Positions 12,561-19,262 of a stretch of 19,262 bases of DNA are shown here, one piece after another. The translations under genes were made by a program, and so were the position numbers. This DNA is from an uncultured Eubacteriales bacterium. Its GTDB lineage: Bacteria; Bacillota; Clostridia; Oscillospirales; Oscillospiraceae. Every line of letters begins with the position of its first letter. The first letter of the stretch is position 1. The DNA lies in NCBI GenBank assembly GCA_900555735.1, contig USMI01000021.1:1-19262 (forward strand), given 5' to 3'. The notes under the pieces were generated by a model, which was not told where the DNA came from, did not search any database, and saw only the letters and a list, made by a program, of their open reading frames with translations.

Positions 12561-13694
12561 TCATAGCATGGGAAACCGTGTGTTTTTGTGCTGCAAAAGC
12601 GCCGCGTACAGCGCGTCGATATCGGCAAAGGTGGTCTCCGGGCCGAAGCTGACACGCAGCACGCCGTTGGCCGTGCGCTTATCCAGCCCCAGCGCCGTCA
12701 CCACGTGGCTCAGCTTGCCCCGGTGGCAGGCGCTGCCCGCCGACAGGCAGATGCCCTGACTTCCCAGATCGGTGACCACGTTGGCGCTGGGATACCCCAC
12801 CAGCGACACCATCAGGATATGGGGCGCTTCGCCCTGTCCCACAGCCACCATGCCGTCGATGGACAGCAGCTTCTCACGGCAGTAGGCCTTCACCTCCGCC
12901 ATATGGGCCAGCTTGTCCGCCAGGCCCTGGGCGCGCAGCTCCGCCGCCTTGGCAAAGCCCGCGATCTGGGCGGTGGCCTCGGTACCGGAGCGGGTGCCCT
13001 CCTCCTGTCCGCCGCCATGGAGCAGCGGGCGGATATTGCGGACATTGGGGCCCACGTACAGCGCGCCGATGCCCTTGGGGCCGCCGATCTTGTGGGCGGA
13101 AAGGCTCATCATGTCCACGCCCAGCGTCTTAGGATCGCAGGGCACCTTCATGAAGCCCTGCACCGCGTCGGTATGCAGCAGGGCGCGGCTATGGCGCTCC
13201 TTCATAAGCTGTGCGAGCTCCGCCACGGGGAACACGCAGCCGGTCTCGTTGTTCACCAGCATGATGCTGACCACCGCCGTGTCCTCCCGCAGCGCCTCAC
13301 CCACCTGCTGGGCGGTGATGTGGCCGGTCTTGTCGGGCTTGAGATACGTCACCTCACAGCCCTGCTGCTCCAGCGCGCGGCAGGTCTCCAGCACGGCGCT
13401 GTGCTCCACGGTGGTGGTGATGATGTGGCGGCCCGTATGGCGGTTCTGCCACAGGGCGGCCTGAATGGCCCAGTTGTCGCTCTCCGTGCCGCAGGAGGTG
13501 AAGTGCAGTTCTTTCGGCTGGCAGCCCACCGCGCCCGCGATAACGGCCCGATAGCCCTCCACCATCCTCTTGGCCTCCTGTCCCATGGGATACTGGGAGG
13601 AGGGATTGCCGAACTGCTGCGTCAGCACGCGGTACATTTCATCGGCAACAGCCTTGGGCACAGGAGTGGTGGCGGCGTGATCCAGATAAATCAT
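12561..13694 (-). CDS. Cysteine desulfurase (NifS/IscS-type)
   Basis: The 377-residue product is a PLP-dependent class V aminotransferase. It has the opening MIYLDHAATTPVPKAV, T-x-E-H-S-A-V at about 95-101 (His98 stacks on PLP), HTDAVQG (174-180) and the PLP lysine K202 in SAHKIGGPKG. GTRSGTEA follows, then the catalytic cysteine C323 in SAGSACHRGK, which takes up sulfur from L-cysteine to make an enzyme persulfide. It may feed Fe-S cluster assembly or tRNA thiolation. There is no IscU-type scaffold or ThiI gene next to it, but the divergent neighbour mtaB is a methylthiotransferase that consumes Fe-S clusters and sulfur. AGAGAGG precedes the ATG. It heads a five-gene operon. Confidence 0.93.
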   Translation of the reverse strand: MIYLDHAATTPVPKAVADEMYRVLTQQFGNPSSQYPMGQEAKRMVEGYRAVIAGAVGCQPKELHFTSCGTESDNWAIQAALWQNRHTGRHIITTTVEHSAVLETCRALEQQGCEVTYLKPDKTGHITAQQVGEALREDTAVVSIMLVNNETGCVFPVAELAQLMKERHSRALLHTDAVQGFMKVPCDPKTLGVDMMSLSAHKIGGPKGIGALYVGPNVRNIRPLLHGGGQEEGTRSGTEATAQIAGFAKAAELRAQGLADKLAHMAEVKAYCREKLLSIDGMVAVGQGEAPHILMVSLVGYPSANVVTDLGSQGICLSAGSACHRGKLSHVVTALGLDKRTANGVLRVSFGPETTFADIDALYAALLQHKNTRFPML

Positions 13695-13728
13695 AACGGT
13701 TTCCTCTCTATTTTTCGTCTGGCGGGTC

Positions 13729-13757
13729 TTGTCATACCCGGCAGAATCAAGTATAAT
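13729..13757 (+). promoter_or_regulatory. Promoter of mtaB-yfbR
   Basis: TTGTCA (13729-13734), a 17-bp spacer and a perfect TATAAT (13752-13757) predict a transcript start near 13764 and a leader of about 75 nt before the mtaB ATG. Confidence 0.7.
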
Positions 13758-13808
13758 GGGGTATTATTTTAGGGACTGTTTTCTTATAGTGAGTGTCCGT
13801 AATTTTTA

Positions 13809-13837
13809 ATTATACTGTATCAAAAAGGAAAGTGCAA
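13809..13837 (-). promoter_or_regulatory. Promoter of the cysteine desulfurase operon
   Basis: On the minus strand TTGCAC (13837-13832), a 17-bp spacer and a perfect TATAAT (13814-13809) predict a start near 13802. The -35 box lies between the mtaB ribosome binding site and its ATG, and the promoter faces the mtaB promoter, so the two transcripts would overlap by roughly 40 nt at their 5' ends. Confidence 0.65.
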
Positions 13838-13838
13838 G

Positions 13839-15122
13839 ATGCGCGTTGCGATTTACACCCTTGGCTGCAAGGTGAACCAATATGAGACTCAGGCCATGGA
13901 GCAGGAGCTTGTCCGCCGGGGCCATACGCTGGTGCCCTTTGAGGAAACGGCGGATGCCTACATCGTCAATACCTGCTCCGTCACCGCCGTCAGCGACAAA
14001 AAGTCCCGTCAGATGATCCGCCGCTGCCGCAAGCTCAACGAAAACGCCGTGGTGGCCGCCTGCGGCTGCTATGTCCAGACCCATCCCGACGAGGCGGCGG
14101 GGCTGGCGCTGGATCTGATCGCCGGTACCGGCGACCGGATGGCGTTCCTCGACCTTCTGGAGCAGGCCGCCCACGAGAAGGAGCCGGTGACCCTGCTGGA
14201 CGACGCCCTGCGCCGCCGCCAGTTTGAGGTGCTGCCCGCCGGTGGCATGGCCGAGCGCACCCGCGCCATGCTGAAGGTGGAGGACGGCTGCGTCAACTTC
14301 TGCACCTACTGCATCATCCCCTACGCCCGCGGGCCGGTACGGTCGCTGCCGTTGGAGACGGCGGTGGAGCAGACCGCCCAGCTCCGCGCCGAGGGCTACC
14401 GTGAGCTGGTGCTGACGGGCATCGAGATCTCCAGCTGGGGCCACGACCTGAAAAACGGCACCGGTCTCATCGACCTGCTGGAAGCCGTCAGCACGGCAGC
14501 AGGCCACATGCGCATACGGCTGGGCAGTCTGGAGCCCCGCACCATCACCGAGGACTTCTGCCGCCGGGCGGCGAAGCTCCCCAACCTCTGTCCCCACTTC
14601 CATCTGTCGCTGCAATCCGGCTGCGACGCCACCTTGCAGCGCATGAACCGCAAATACGACACTGCCCGGTTCTATGAATCGGTGCAGCTGCTGAACCGGT
14701 ATTTTGACCGCCCCGCCGTCACCACAGATCTCATCACCGGCTTCCCCGGCGAAACGGAGGAGGAATTTACCCAGACGCTGGCATTCATCGAAAAGTGCGG
14801 CTTTGCCGCCATGCACATCTTCCCCTACTCCATCCGTCCCGGCACGAAAGCGGCGGCCATGCCCCAGCTGACGGCGGCAGTGAAGGAGGAGCGGGCCGCA
14901 CGGGCGGCTCAGGTGGCCCACCGGATGCACCAGACCTATCTGGCGGGCTGCATCGGCAAAACGTATCCGGTTTTGTTCGAGCAGGAAAAGGACGGCCTCT
15001 ACACCGGCCACGCCCCCAACTATATGGCGGTGGCGGTGCAGGGCAGTGAGCTTCACAATCAGGTTCGGGAGGTGACCATTACCGCATGCAATGGAGAGAC
15101 ATTATTGGGGGAACTGGTATGA
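13839..15122 (+). CDS. mtaB: tRNA (t6A37) methylthiotransferase MtaB
   Basis: The 427-residue product has the MtaB/MiaB-type layout. An N-terminal UPF0004 domain carries three cluster cysteines: C10 (YTLGCKVNQYET), C46 (VNTCSVTAVSDKKSR) and C75 (AACGCY). A radical SAM domain with C150, C154 and C157 follows (CVNFCTYCIIPYARG), then SLEPRTITEDF, CPHFHLSLQSG, DLITGFPGETEEEF, and a C-terminal TRAM-like domain. The SLQSG and CxxxCxxC spacing and CIIPYARG favour the MtaB (YqeV) branch over MiaB. It converts t6A37 to ms2t6A in tRNAs reading ANN codons, using two [4Fe-4S] clusters. AAGGAAAG lies 6 bases before the ATG. Its stop overlaps the yfbR start (ATGA). Confidence 0.93.
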   Translation: MRVAIYTLGCKVNQYETQAMEQELVRRGHTLVPFEETADAYIVNTCSVTAVSDKKSRQMIRRCRKLNENAVVAACGCYVQTHPDEAAGLALDLIAGTGDRMAFLDLLEQAAHEKEPVTLLDDALRRRQFEVLPAGGMAERTRAMLKVEDGCVNFCTYCIIPYARGPVRSLPLETAVEQTAQLRAEGYRELVLTGIEISSWGHDLKNGTGLIDLLEAVSTAAGHMRIRLGSLEPRTITEDFCRRAAKLPNLCPHFHLSLQSGCDATLQRMNRKYDTARFYESVQLLNRYFDRPAVTTDLITGFPGETEEEFTQTLAFIEKCGFAAMHIFPYSIRPGTKAAAMPQLTAAVKEERAARAAQVAHRMHQTYLAGCIGKTYPVLFEQEKDGLYTGHAPNYMAVAVQGSELHNQVREVTITACNGETLLGELV

Positions 15123-15703
15123 AGGAGAACCATCACCACTTCTTCGCCTACATCAGCCGGATGCGGTTCATCAACCGCTGGGCGCTGATGCGCAACAGCT
15201 ATACCGAAAACATTCAGGAGCACAGCCACATGACCGCCGTGCTGGCCCACGCGCTGGCGGTGATCCGCAACCAGTTCTTCGACGGCCACATCGACGAGGG
15301 GCAGGTGGCCGTGGCGGCATTGTACCATGACGCCGGGGAGATTCTCACCGGCGACATGCCCACCCCCATCAAGTACTATAATCCCGCTATCCGGGAGGCC
15401 TACCGTCAGGTGGAGCGTGTGGCGGAGGATAAACTGCTGGGCATGCTGCCTGACGAACTGCGGCCCACCTACAGCGCTGCCCTGTCCCCCGCCGCGCCGG
15501 AGATCCAGCAGCTGGTGAAGGCCGCCGACAAGCTCAGCGCCTACATCAAGTGCTTAGATGAGCTGAAAGCAGGCAACAACGAGTTCCGTCAGGCGGAGGA
15601 GCAGACCCGCTATGCGCTGGACGACATGGAGCTGCCGGAGCTGGACTATTTTCTGGAGAACTTCCTGCCGTCCTTCAAGCTGACGCTGGATGAGCTGGAA
15701 TAA
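15119..15703 (+). CDS. yfbR: HD-domain 5'-deoxynucleotidase, YfbR type
   Basis: The ATG at 15119 overlaps the mtaB stop and gives the family N-terminus (MKENHHHFFAYISRMRFINR); the frame is open further upstream only inside mtaB. The 194-residue product shows YfbR signatures: R20-W21, H35 in NIQEHSHM, H70-D71 in LYHDAGEI, the strongly conserved TGDMPTPIKYYN (77-88) and the final metal ligand D137 in AADKLSAYIK. The E. coli enzyme removes the 5' phosphate from deoxyribonucleoside monophosphates and takes part in a dCTP-to-thymidine salvage route. Its pairing with mtaB suggests simple co-transcription, not a shared pathway. Confidence 0.92.
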   Translation: MKENHHHFFAYISRMRFINRWALMRNSYTENIQEHSHMTAVLAHALAVIRNQFFDGHIDEGQVAVAALYHDAGEILTGDMPTPIKYYNPAIREAYRQVERVAEDKLLGMLPDELRPTYSAALSPAAPEIQQLVKAADKLSAYIKCLDELKAGNNEFRQAEEQTRYALDDMELPELDYFLENFLPSFKLTLDELE

Positions 15704-15746
15704 CAACTGGCAAAAGGTCTTTTTACCATTGCGTAGGGGGCGGCAT

Positions 15747-15843
15747 AAGGTGGGACCTTCAAAGACAAGATGGATGCTACGGCGGCATAGCCGCCGAGAT
15801 CGGGGCTAAAAACATGCCACCGGCATGTTTTCTTAATGCCCCG
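15747..15843. repeat. Hairpin cluster in the gap after yfbR, possible terminator
   Basis: Three stems follow one another: AAGGT-GGG-ACCTT (15747-15759), CGGCGGC-ATA-GCCGCCG (15780-15796), and a two-level stem 15801-15843. In the last, CGGGGC pairs with GCCCCG outside, and AAAACATGCC (15809-15818) pairs with GGCATGTTTT (15822-15831) inside. The inner stem resembles a terminator and is the best candidate to end mtaB-yfbR transcription. The GTAGGGGGCGGCATAAGG start looks like the dispersed intergenic GC-rich palindromes common in Oscillospiraceae. Confidence 0.5.
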
Positions 15844-15990
15844 ACGTACAACGCTGTTGCTTCTACCGTCACGTGCATCAGCGGCAGCGGCGCAAGAAGG
15901 ATAGTCGATACGTCACGCGCAACGAAAACAACCATGCCCCGCAAACGTGCGGTATAGGGCCGCAAATTCGTAACAGGAACAGCGCGTGCG
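15844..15990. other. Gene-free middle part of the 15704-16111 gap
   Basis: I see no supportable gene, strong promoter or known riboswitch here. Short frames on both strands lack ribosome binding sites. GCGGCAGCGGCGCAAG and CGTCACGCGCAACG are GC-rich and could belong to the same repeat family as the flanking hairpins. Confidence 0.4.
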
Positions 15991-15994
15991 GATT

Positions 15995-16080
15995 TTTAAA
16001 CCGTAGGTTTAAATGGCGTTTTTGGTTACTTTTGCCGCCAAGGGCAAAAGTAACTCGCGCCGGAGCGCGAAACATTTTTT
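15995..16080 (+). repeat. Palindromes and T-run immediately upstream of the ACT gene
   Basis: TTTAAACC-GTA-GGTTTAAA (15995-16013) is an 8-bp hairpin. GTTACTTTTGCC (16025-16036) pairs with GGCAAAAGTAAC (16043-16054) as a 12-bp stem. TCGCGC-CGGA-GCGCGA (16055-16070) follows directly and is followed by AAACATTTTTT, a terminator-like end only about 30 bases before the ACT start codon. It may be a repeat insertion that blocks read-through, or an attenuator of the ACT-PFL-GNAT transcript. Confidence 0.5.
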
Positions 16081-16111
16081 ACGCAACTTACACCAAAGGA
16101 GTGATATCAAT

Positions 16112-16381
16112 ATGAAAGCAATCGTGACCGTGGTAGGCAAGGATCAGGTGGGCATCATCGCCGGTGTGTGCAACACGCTGGCGGACAGCCAGATCAACGT
16201 GCTGGACATCAGCCAGACCATCATGGAGGGCTATTTCACCATGATGATGGTGGTGGATCTGGCATTGTGTCAGGAGCCCTTTGACAAGCTGCGCGCCGCC
16301 CTGAAGGAATATGGCGAGGGCCGGGGCCTGTCCATCCGCATCCAGCGGGAGGACATCTTCGACGCCATGCACAAGCTGTAA
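16112..16381 (+). CDS. ACT-domain protein (UPF0237 type)
   Basis: Start MKAIVTVVGKDQVGIIAGVC is chosen because AAAGGAG lies upstream and because it gives the canonical ACT opening; the frame itself extends back to 16013 through repeat DNA. The whole 89-residue product is one ACT domain (beta-alpha-beta-beta-alpha-beta), with DQVGIIAGVCNTLADSQINV as the ligand-side loop and helix and MMMVVDL as the next strand. Stand-alone UPF0237 ACT proteins are presumed amino-acid sensors. It is 14 bases upstream of the PFL gene, a pairing conserved across many bacteria and some archaea, so the two probably act together. No clear promoter is seen in the hairpin-rich region ahead. Confidence 0.9.
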   Translation: MKAIVTVVGKDQVGIIAGVCNTLADSQINVLDISQTIMEGYFTMMMVVDLALCQEPFDKLRAALKEYGEGRGLSIRIQREDIFDAMHKL

Positions 16382-16395
16382 GCGGAGGCGGAACC

Positions 16396-17754
16396 ATGCT
16401 GAATCTGCAAAACATCTTTGACACCATCGACATGATCGACAAGCAGCATCTGGACATCCGCACCATCACCATGGGCATCTCCCTGCTGGACTGCGTCAGC
16501 GAGGACCCCAAGCGCTGCTGTGACAAAATTTACGACAAGATCTGCCGCCGTGCGGAAAAGCTGGTGCAGACAGGCCGGGACATCGAAAGCGAGTTCGGCA
16601 TCCCCATCGTCAACAAGCGCATCTCCGTTACCCCCATGGCGCTGGTGGCAGGCAGCTGCGACACGGAGGATTACGTCCCCTTCGCCCTGACCCTTGACCG
16701 GGCGGGCAAGACCTGCGGCGTGGACTTTCTGGGCGGCTATTCCGCGCTGGTGCAGAAGGGCTTCAGCAAGGGCGACGAGCTGCTGCTGCGCTCCATCCCT
16801 CAGGCGCTGGCCCAGACCGACCTTGTGTGCTCCAGCGTCAACGTGGGCAGCACCAAGGCGGGCATCAACATGGACGCGGTGGCCCGCATGGGCCGCATCA
16901 TCAAGGAGACCGCCCACCTGACCAAGGATAAGGACGGCTTGGGCTGCGCCAAGCTGGTGGTGTTCTGCAACGCCGTGGAGGACAATCCCTTCATGGCCGG
17001 CGCGTTCCACGGCGTGGGCGAGGCCGACAGCGTCATCAACGTAGGCGTCTCCGGCCCCGGCGTGGTGTACCACGCCCTGCAGAAGTGCAAGGGCGAACCC
17101 TTTGACGTGGTGGCGGAAACCATCAAAAAGACCGCCTTCCAGATCACCCGCATGGGGCAGATGGTGGCCACCGAGGCATCCCGCCGTCTGAACACCCCCT
17201 TCGGCATCGTGGACCTGTCTCTGGCCCCCACCCCTGCCATTGGCGACAGTGTGGCCCGCATTCTGGAGGAGATGGGCCTTGCCGTCTGCGGTACTCACGG
17301 CACCACCGCCGCGCTGGCGCTGCTGAATGACGCCGTGAAGAAGGGCGGCGTTATGGCCAGCAGTCATGTAGGCGGCCTGTCCGGCGCGTTCATCCCCGTG
17401 TCGGAGGATGAGGGCATGATCGCCGCCGCCCAGCAGGGCACCCTGACCATCGATAAGCTGGAAGCCATGACCTGCGTATGCTCCGTGGGCCTTGACATGA
17501 TCGCCGTCCCCGGCGACACCAGCGCCGAGACCATCTCCGCCATCATCGCCGACGAAGCGGCGGTGGGCATGGTCAACAGCAAGACCACCGCCGTCCGCAT
17601 CATTCCCGTGGAGGGCAAGACCGTGGGCGACGTGGTGGAAATGGGCGGATTGCTGGGCAGCGCCCCGCTGATGCCGGTACACACCGAGTCCAGCGCCGAC
17701 TTCATCGCCCGGGGCGGCCGCATCCCCGCCCCGCTGCAGAGTCTGAAGAACTGA
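16396..17754 (+). CDS. PFL family protein (UPF0210/DUF711)
   Basis: GGAGGCGG lies shortly before the ATG. The 452-residue product matches UPF0210 over its full length: N-terminal MLNLQNIFDTIDMIDKQHLD then IRTITMGISLLDC, the central VNVGSTKAGINMDAV, DSVINVGVSGPGVV, and the C-terminal GLDMIAVPGDTSAETISAII and GGRIPAPLQSLKN. The family has a fold related to pyruvate formate-lyase / glycyl-radical enzymes but lacks the glycyl-radical signature; structures exist, yet the reaction is not established. The ACT protein just upstream may regulate it. Normal length and no broken motif are seen. Confidence 0.92.
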   Translation: MLNLQNIFDTIDMIDKQHLDIRTITMGISLLDCVSEDPKRCCDKIYDKICRRAEKLVQTGRDIESEFGIPIVNKRISVTPMALVAGSCDTEDYVPFALTLDRAGKTCGVDFLGGYSALVQKGFSKGDELLLRSIPQALAQTDLVCSSVNVGSTKAGINMDAVARMGRIIKETAHLTKDKDGLGCAKLVVFCNAVEDNPFMAGAFHGVGEADSVINVGVSGPGVVYHALQKCKGEPFDVVAETIKKTAFQITRMGQMVATEASRRLNTPFGIVDLSLAPTPAIGDSVARILEEMGLAVCGTHGTTAALALLNDAVKKGGVMASSHVGGLSGAFIPVSEDEGMIAAAQQGTLTIDKLEAMTCVCSVGLDMIAVPGDTSAETISAIIADEAAVGMVNSKTTAVRIIPVEGKTVGDVVEMGGLLGSAPLMPVHTESSADFIARGGRIPAPLQSLKN

Positions 17755-17758
17755 GTCT

Positions 17759-18238
17759 ATGATACGACACGCAACGCAAACCGACCTGCCCCGTATTCTG
17801 GAGATCTACGACATCGCCCGCCGCTTCATGCGGCAAAACGGCAATATGGTGCAGTGGGTCAACGGCTACCCCTCGGAGCCGCTGCTGCGGCAGGACATCG
17901 CTAACGGCGACCTGTATGTGATGGAGGATTCCGGCGGCGTCTACTGTGCCTTTGCGCTGGTGGTGGGCGACGATTCCACCTACGCCGTGATTGACGGCGC
18001 GTGGCAGGATACCGCCACCCCCTACGGCACCATCCACCGCATCGGCAGCGACGGTACCCACCGGGGTGTGCTGCACGAGTGCATGGAGTGGGCAGCCCGG
18101 CGGATATCCCACCTGCGGGTGGACACCCACGCCGACAATCAGGTGATGCGGCGCTGCATCCTGCGGGAGGGCTTCACCTACTGCGGCGTTATCCATGTGG
18201 CGGACGGCACGCCCCGTGTGGCCTTTGAGCGGACATAA
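17759..18238 (+). CDS. GNAT family N-acetyltransferase
   Basis: The 159-residue product opens IRHATQTDLPRILEIYDIAR, a GNAT N-terminal helix-strand pattern. It continues with the subgroup features GTIHRIGSDGTHRGVLHECMEWA (acetyl-CoA loop, here in the SDG form, not the usual Q/R-x-x-G-x-G/A) and LRVDTHADNQVMRRCILREG followed by a Y-C-G-V-I strand. Acceptor unknown: small amine or protein N-terminus are both possible. The ATG is 4 bases after the PFL stop with no strong ribosome binding site, so it is likely coupled to translation of the PFL gene. It is followed by a convergent terminator. Confidence 0.88.
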   Translation: MIRHATQTDLPRILEIYDIARRFMRQNGNMVQWVNGYPSEPLLRQDIANGDLYVMEDSGGVYCAFALVVGDDSTYAVIDGAWQDTATPYGTIHRIGSDGTHRGVLHECMEWAARRISHLRVDTHADNQVMRRCILREGFTYCGVIHVADGTPRVAFERT

Positions 18239-18280
18239 GAAAAAGCAGTTGATGGAACGCTCCATCAACTGCTTTCTTTT
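18239..18280. terminator. Bidirectional terminator between GNAT and AAA+ genes
   Basis: AGCAGTTGATGGA (18244-18256) pairs perfectly with TCCATCAACTGCT (18261-18273) around ACGC. An A-run precedes it and a T-rich run follows, so both convergent transcripts can end here; the AAA+ stop codon (18279-18281) overlaps its right end. Confidence 0.88.
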
Positions 18281-19247
18281 ATTCGTCGATCTTGCCTCTT
18301 GCGTGAAGCACGTCCTCCGCCGTCAGGGCCATCAGGTCGTCCCGTGTGACGTTCTCCATCTTGGCAAGACGGTTGTTCTGGGCCACCAGAATATGCTCGA
18401 AGATATTCCGCACGCCGCGGGCGTTGCCGAAGCTGTCTCCGGCGGCGCTCTCCTCGGCGATATAGTCCCGCACCAGCGGCTCGGCCTCCGGCGTCAGCAC
18501 ATAACCCTTTCCGCAGCGCATCTTGAAAATGGCCATCATCTCGTCCACTGTGTAGTCAGGGAACAGAAGAAAGCGGTTGAAGCGGCTCTCCAGGCCGGGG
18601 TTGGAATGGATAAACTTCTCCATCAGGTCGGTATAGCCCGCCACGATCACCACCAGATCGTCCCGGTGATCCTCCATGGCCTTCAGCACTGTGTCGATAG
18701 CCTCCTGACCGAAGTCGTTCTCCGACTTGCCGTTGAGGGCGTAGGCCTCGTCGATGAACAGCACGCCGCCCATGGCCTTCTCTATGGCCTTCTGGGTCTT
18801 GATGGCCGTCTGGCCCACATAGCCCGCCACCAGACCGCTGCGGTCCACCTCCACCAGCTGACCCTTGCTGAGGATGCCCAGCGAGCGATAGATACGGGCC
18901 ATCATACGGGCCATCATGGTCTTGCCGGTGCCGGGGTTGCCGGTGAACACCATGTGGAGGGACATATCGGTGGTGGGCAGGTCATGCTCACGGCGCAGCT
19001 TATAGACCTGCACCATGTTGATAAGGCTGCGCACCTCGTCCTTCACCACGTCAAGGCCGATGTAGCTGTCCAGCTCCGCCAGAAGATCCTCCATCTTCTC
19101 CGGAGGCGGCAGCTCCTCCTTGGGCTCCGTCTCCTTCTGTCCGGTGGATACAGCGGCCTTCTTCCCGATCTCTTCGCCGCCGGAGGGCGCCTTCGGCGCG
19201 GCAGGGGCCTGCGGCGCGGCGGGCGCGCCCCAGAAGTCGCTGTTCAT
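18279..19247 (-). CDS. SpoVK/CbbX-like AAA+ ATPase
   Basis: The 322-residue product has a Pro/Ala/Lys-rich N-terminal stretch (1-50), a short helical region with LDSYIGLDVVKDEVRSLINM, then a single AAA+ module. Walker A is GNPGTGKT (103-110), the pore-loop-like GYVGQT is at 142-147, Walker B is VLFIDEA (162-168), the Arg finger region is NPGLESRFNRFLLFPDY, and sensor 2 lies in FGNARGVRNIFEHIL. This is the CbbX / stage V sporulation protein K / EccA AAA group, whose characterised members form hexameric remodelling motors (CbbX acts on Rubisco). No Rubisco or secretion gene is near, so the client is unknown. The frame stays open to base 19262 (NGIKR before the ATG) and no good ribosome binding site precedes the ATG, so the real start may lie outside the window. 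Confidence 0.88.
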   Translation of the reverse strand: MNSDFWGAPAAPQAPAAPKAPSGGEEIGKKAAVSTGQKETEPKEELPPPEKMEDLLAELDSYIGLDVVKDEVRSLINMVQVYKLRREHDLPTTDMSLHMVFTGNPGTGKTMMARMMARIYRSLGILSKGQLVEVDRSGLVAGYVGQTAIKTQKAIEKAMGGVLFIDEAYALNGKSENDFGQEAIDTVLKAMEDHRDDLVVIVAGYTDLMEKFIHSNPGLESRFNRFLLFPDYTVDEMMAIFKMRCGKGYVLTPEAEPLVRDYIAEESAAGDSFGNARGVRNIFEHILVAQNNRLAKMENVTRDDLMALTAEDVLHARGKIDE

Positions 19248-19262
19248 CCGCTTAATTCCGTT

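Noticed and set aside
13839..15122. MiaB instead of MtaB
   Set aside because: The N-terminal IYTLGCKVNQYET and CIIPYARG signatures and the gene partner fit MtaB better; MiaB normally has a longer N-terminus and a different FCTFCIVP context.

Overview
The window looks like chromosome of a gut-type Clostridia (Bacillota), most likely an Oscillospiraceae relative. This is inferred from protein style and from families such as DUF6483, DUF3847, Fragile-X-F-type small membrane proteins, the ACT/PFL pair, MtaB/YfbR and a SpoVK/CbbX-like AAA+ ATPase; no rRNA is present to settle it. Two very different halves meet at a tRNA-Arg(CCU) gene at 5995-6071.

Left half (1 to about 5994): the right end of a decayed integrative element. 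It is visibly less GC-rich and full of broken genes. Next to the tRNA 3' end lie an excisionase-like gene (4185-4391), a tyrosine integrase (4407-5791) split by a one-base frameshift in a run of A, and a 170-bp stretch with eight copies of TTAGCA in both orientations that look like integrase arm sites. The other element end is beyond base 1. Leftward, nearly everything is on the minus strand: a 5'-truncated anti-sigma-like protein, a membrane-protein start cut by an IS256-family remnant, a small lipoprotein, a C-terminal fragment of an unassigned protein, a two-TM protein, a DUF3267-like stub, an intact DUF6483 gene, and a DUF3847 gene fused by deletion to the 3' end of a zeta-toxin gene.

The most unusual signal is in the xis leader. 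An 11-bp perfect stem (4157-4167 with 4188-4198) encloses the Shine-Dalgarno and start codon of xis. A third copy of the same sequence (4085-4094), lying upstream of and overlapping the local promoter, can pair with the 5' arm instead. Only a transcript started further upstream would carry that competing arm. A structured, gene-free stretch (about 3925-4055) precedes it.

Right half (6072-19262): GC-rich, tightly packed core genome. typA (translational GTPase) runs away from the tRNA on its own promoter and ends in a strong terminator, followed by an XRE-type membrane regulator with an inverted repeat over its -10 box. A five-gene minus-strand operon follows in transcription order from 13694 down to 8831: cysteine desulfurase, MATE exporter, RlmA-type 23S rRNA methyltransferase, flavodoxin-like protein, membrane-anchored GH25 muramidase. 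It shares a 144-bp intergenic region with mtaB-yfbR (plus strand), where the two best promoters face each other so the 5' leaders would overlap. A 400-bp gene-free stretch full of hairpins (15704-16111) precedes an ACT-domain / PFL (UPF0210) / GNAT cluster. That cluster converges through a shared terminator on a SpoVK/CbbX-like AAA+ ATPase gene whose true start may lie beyond the right edge.
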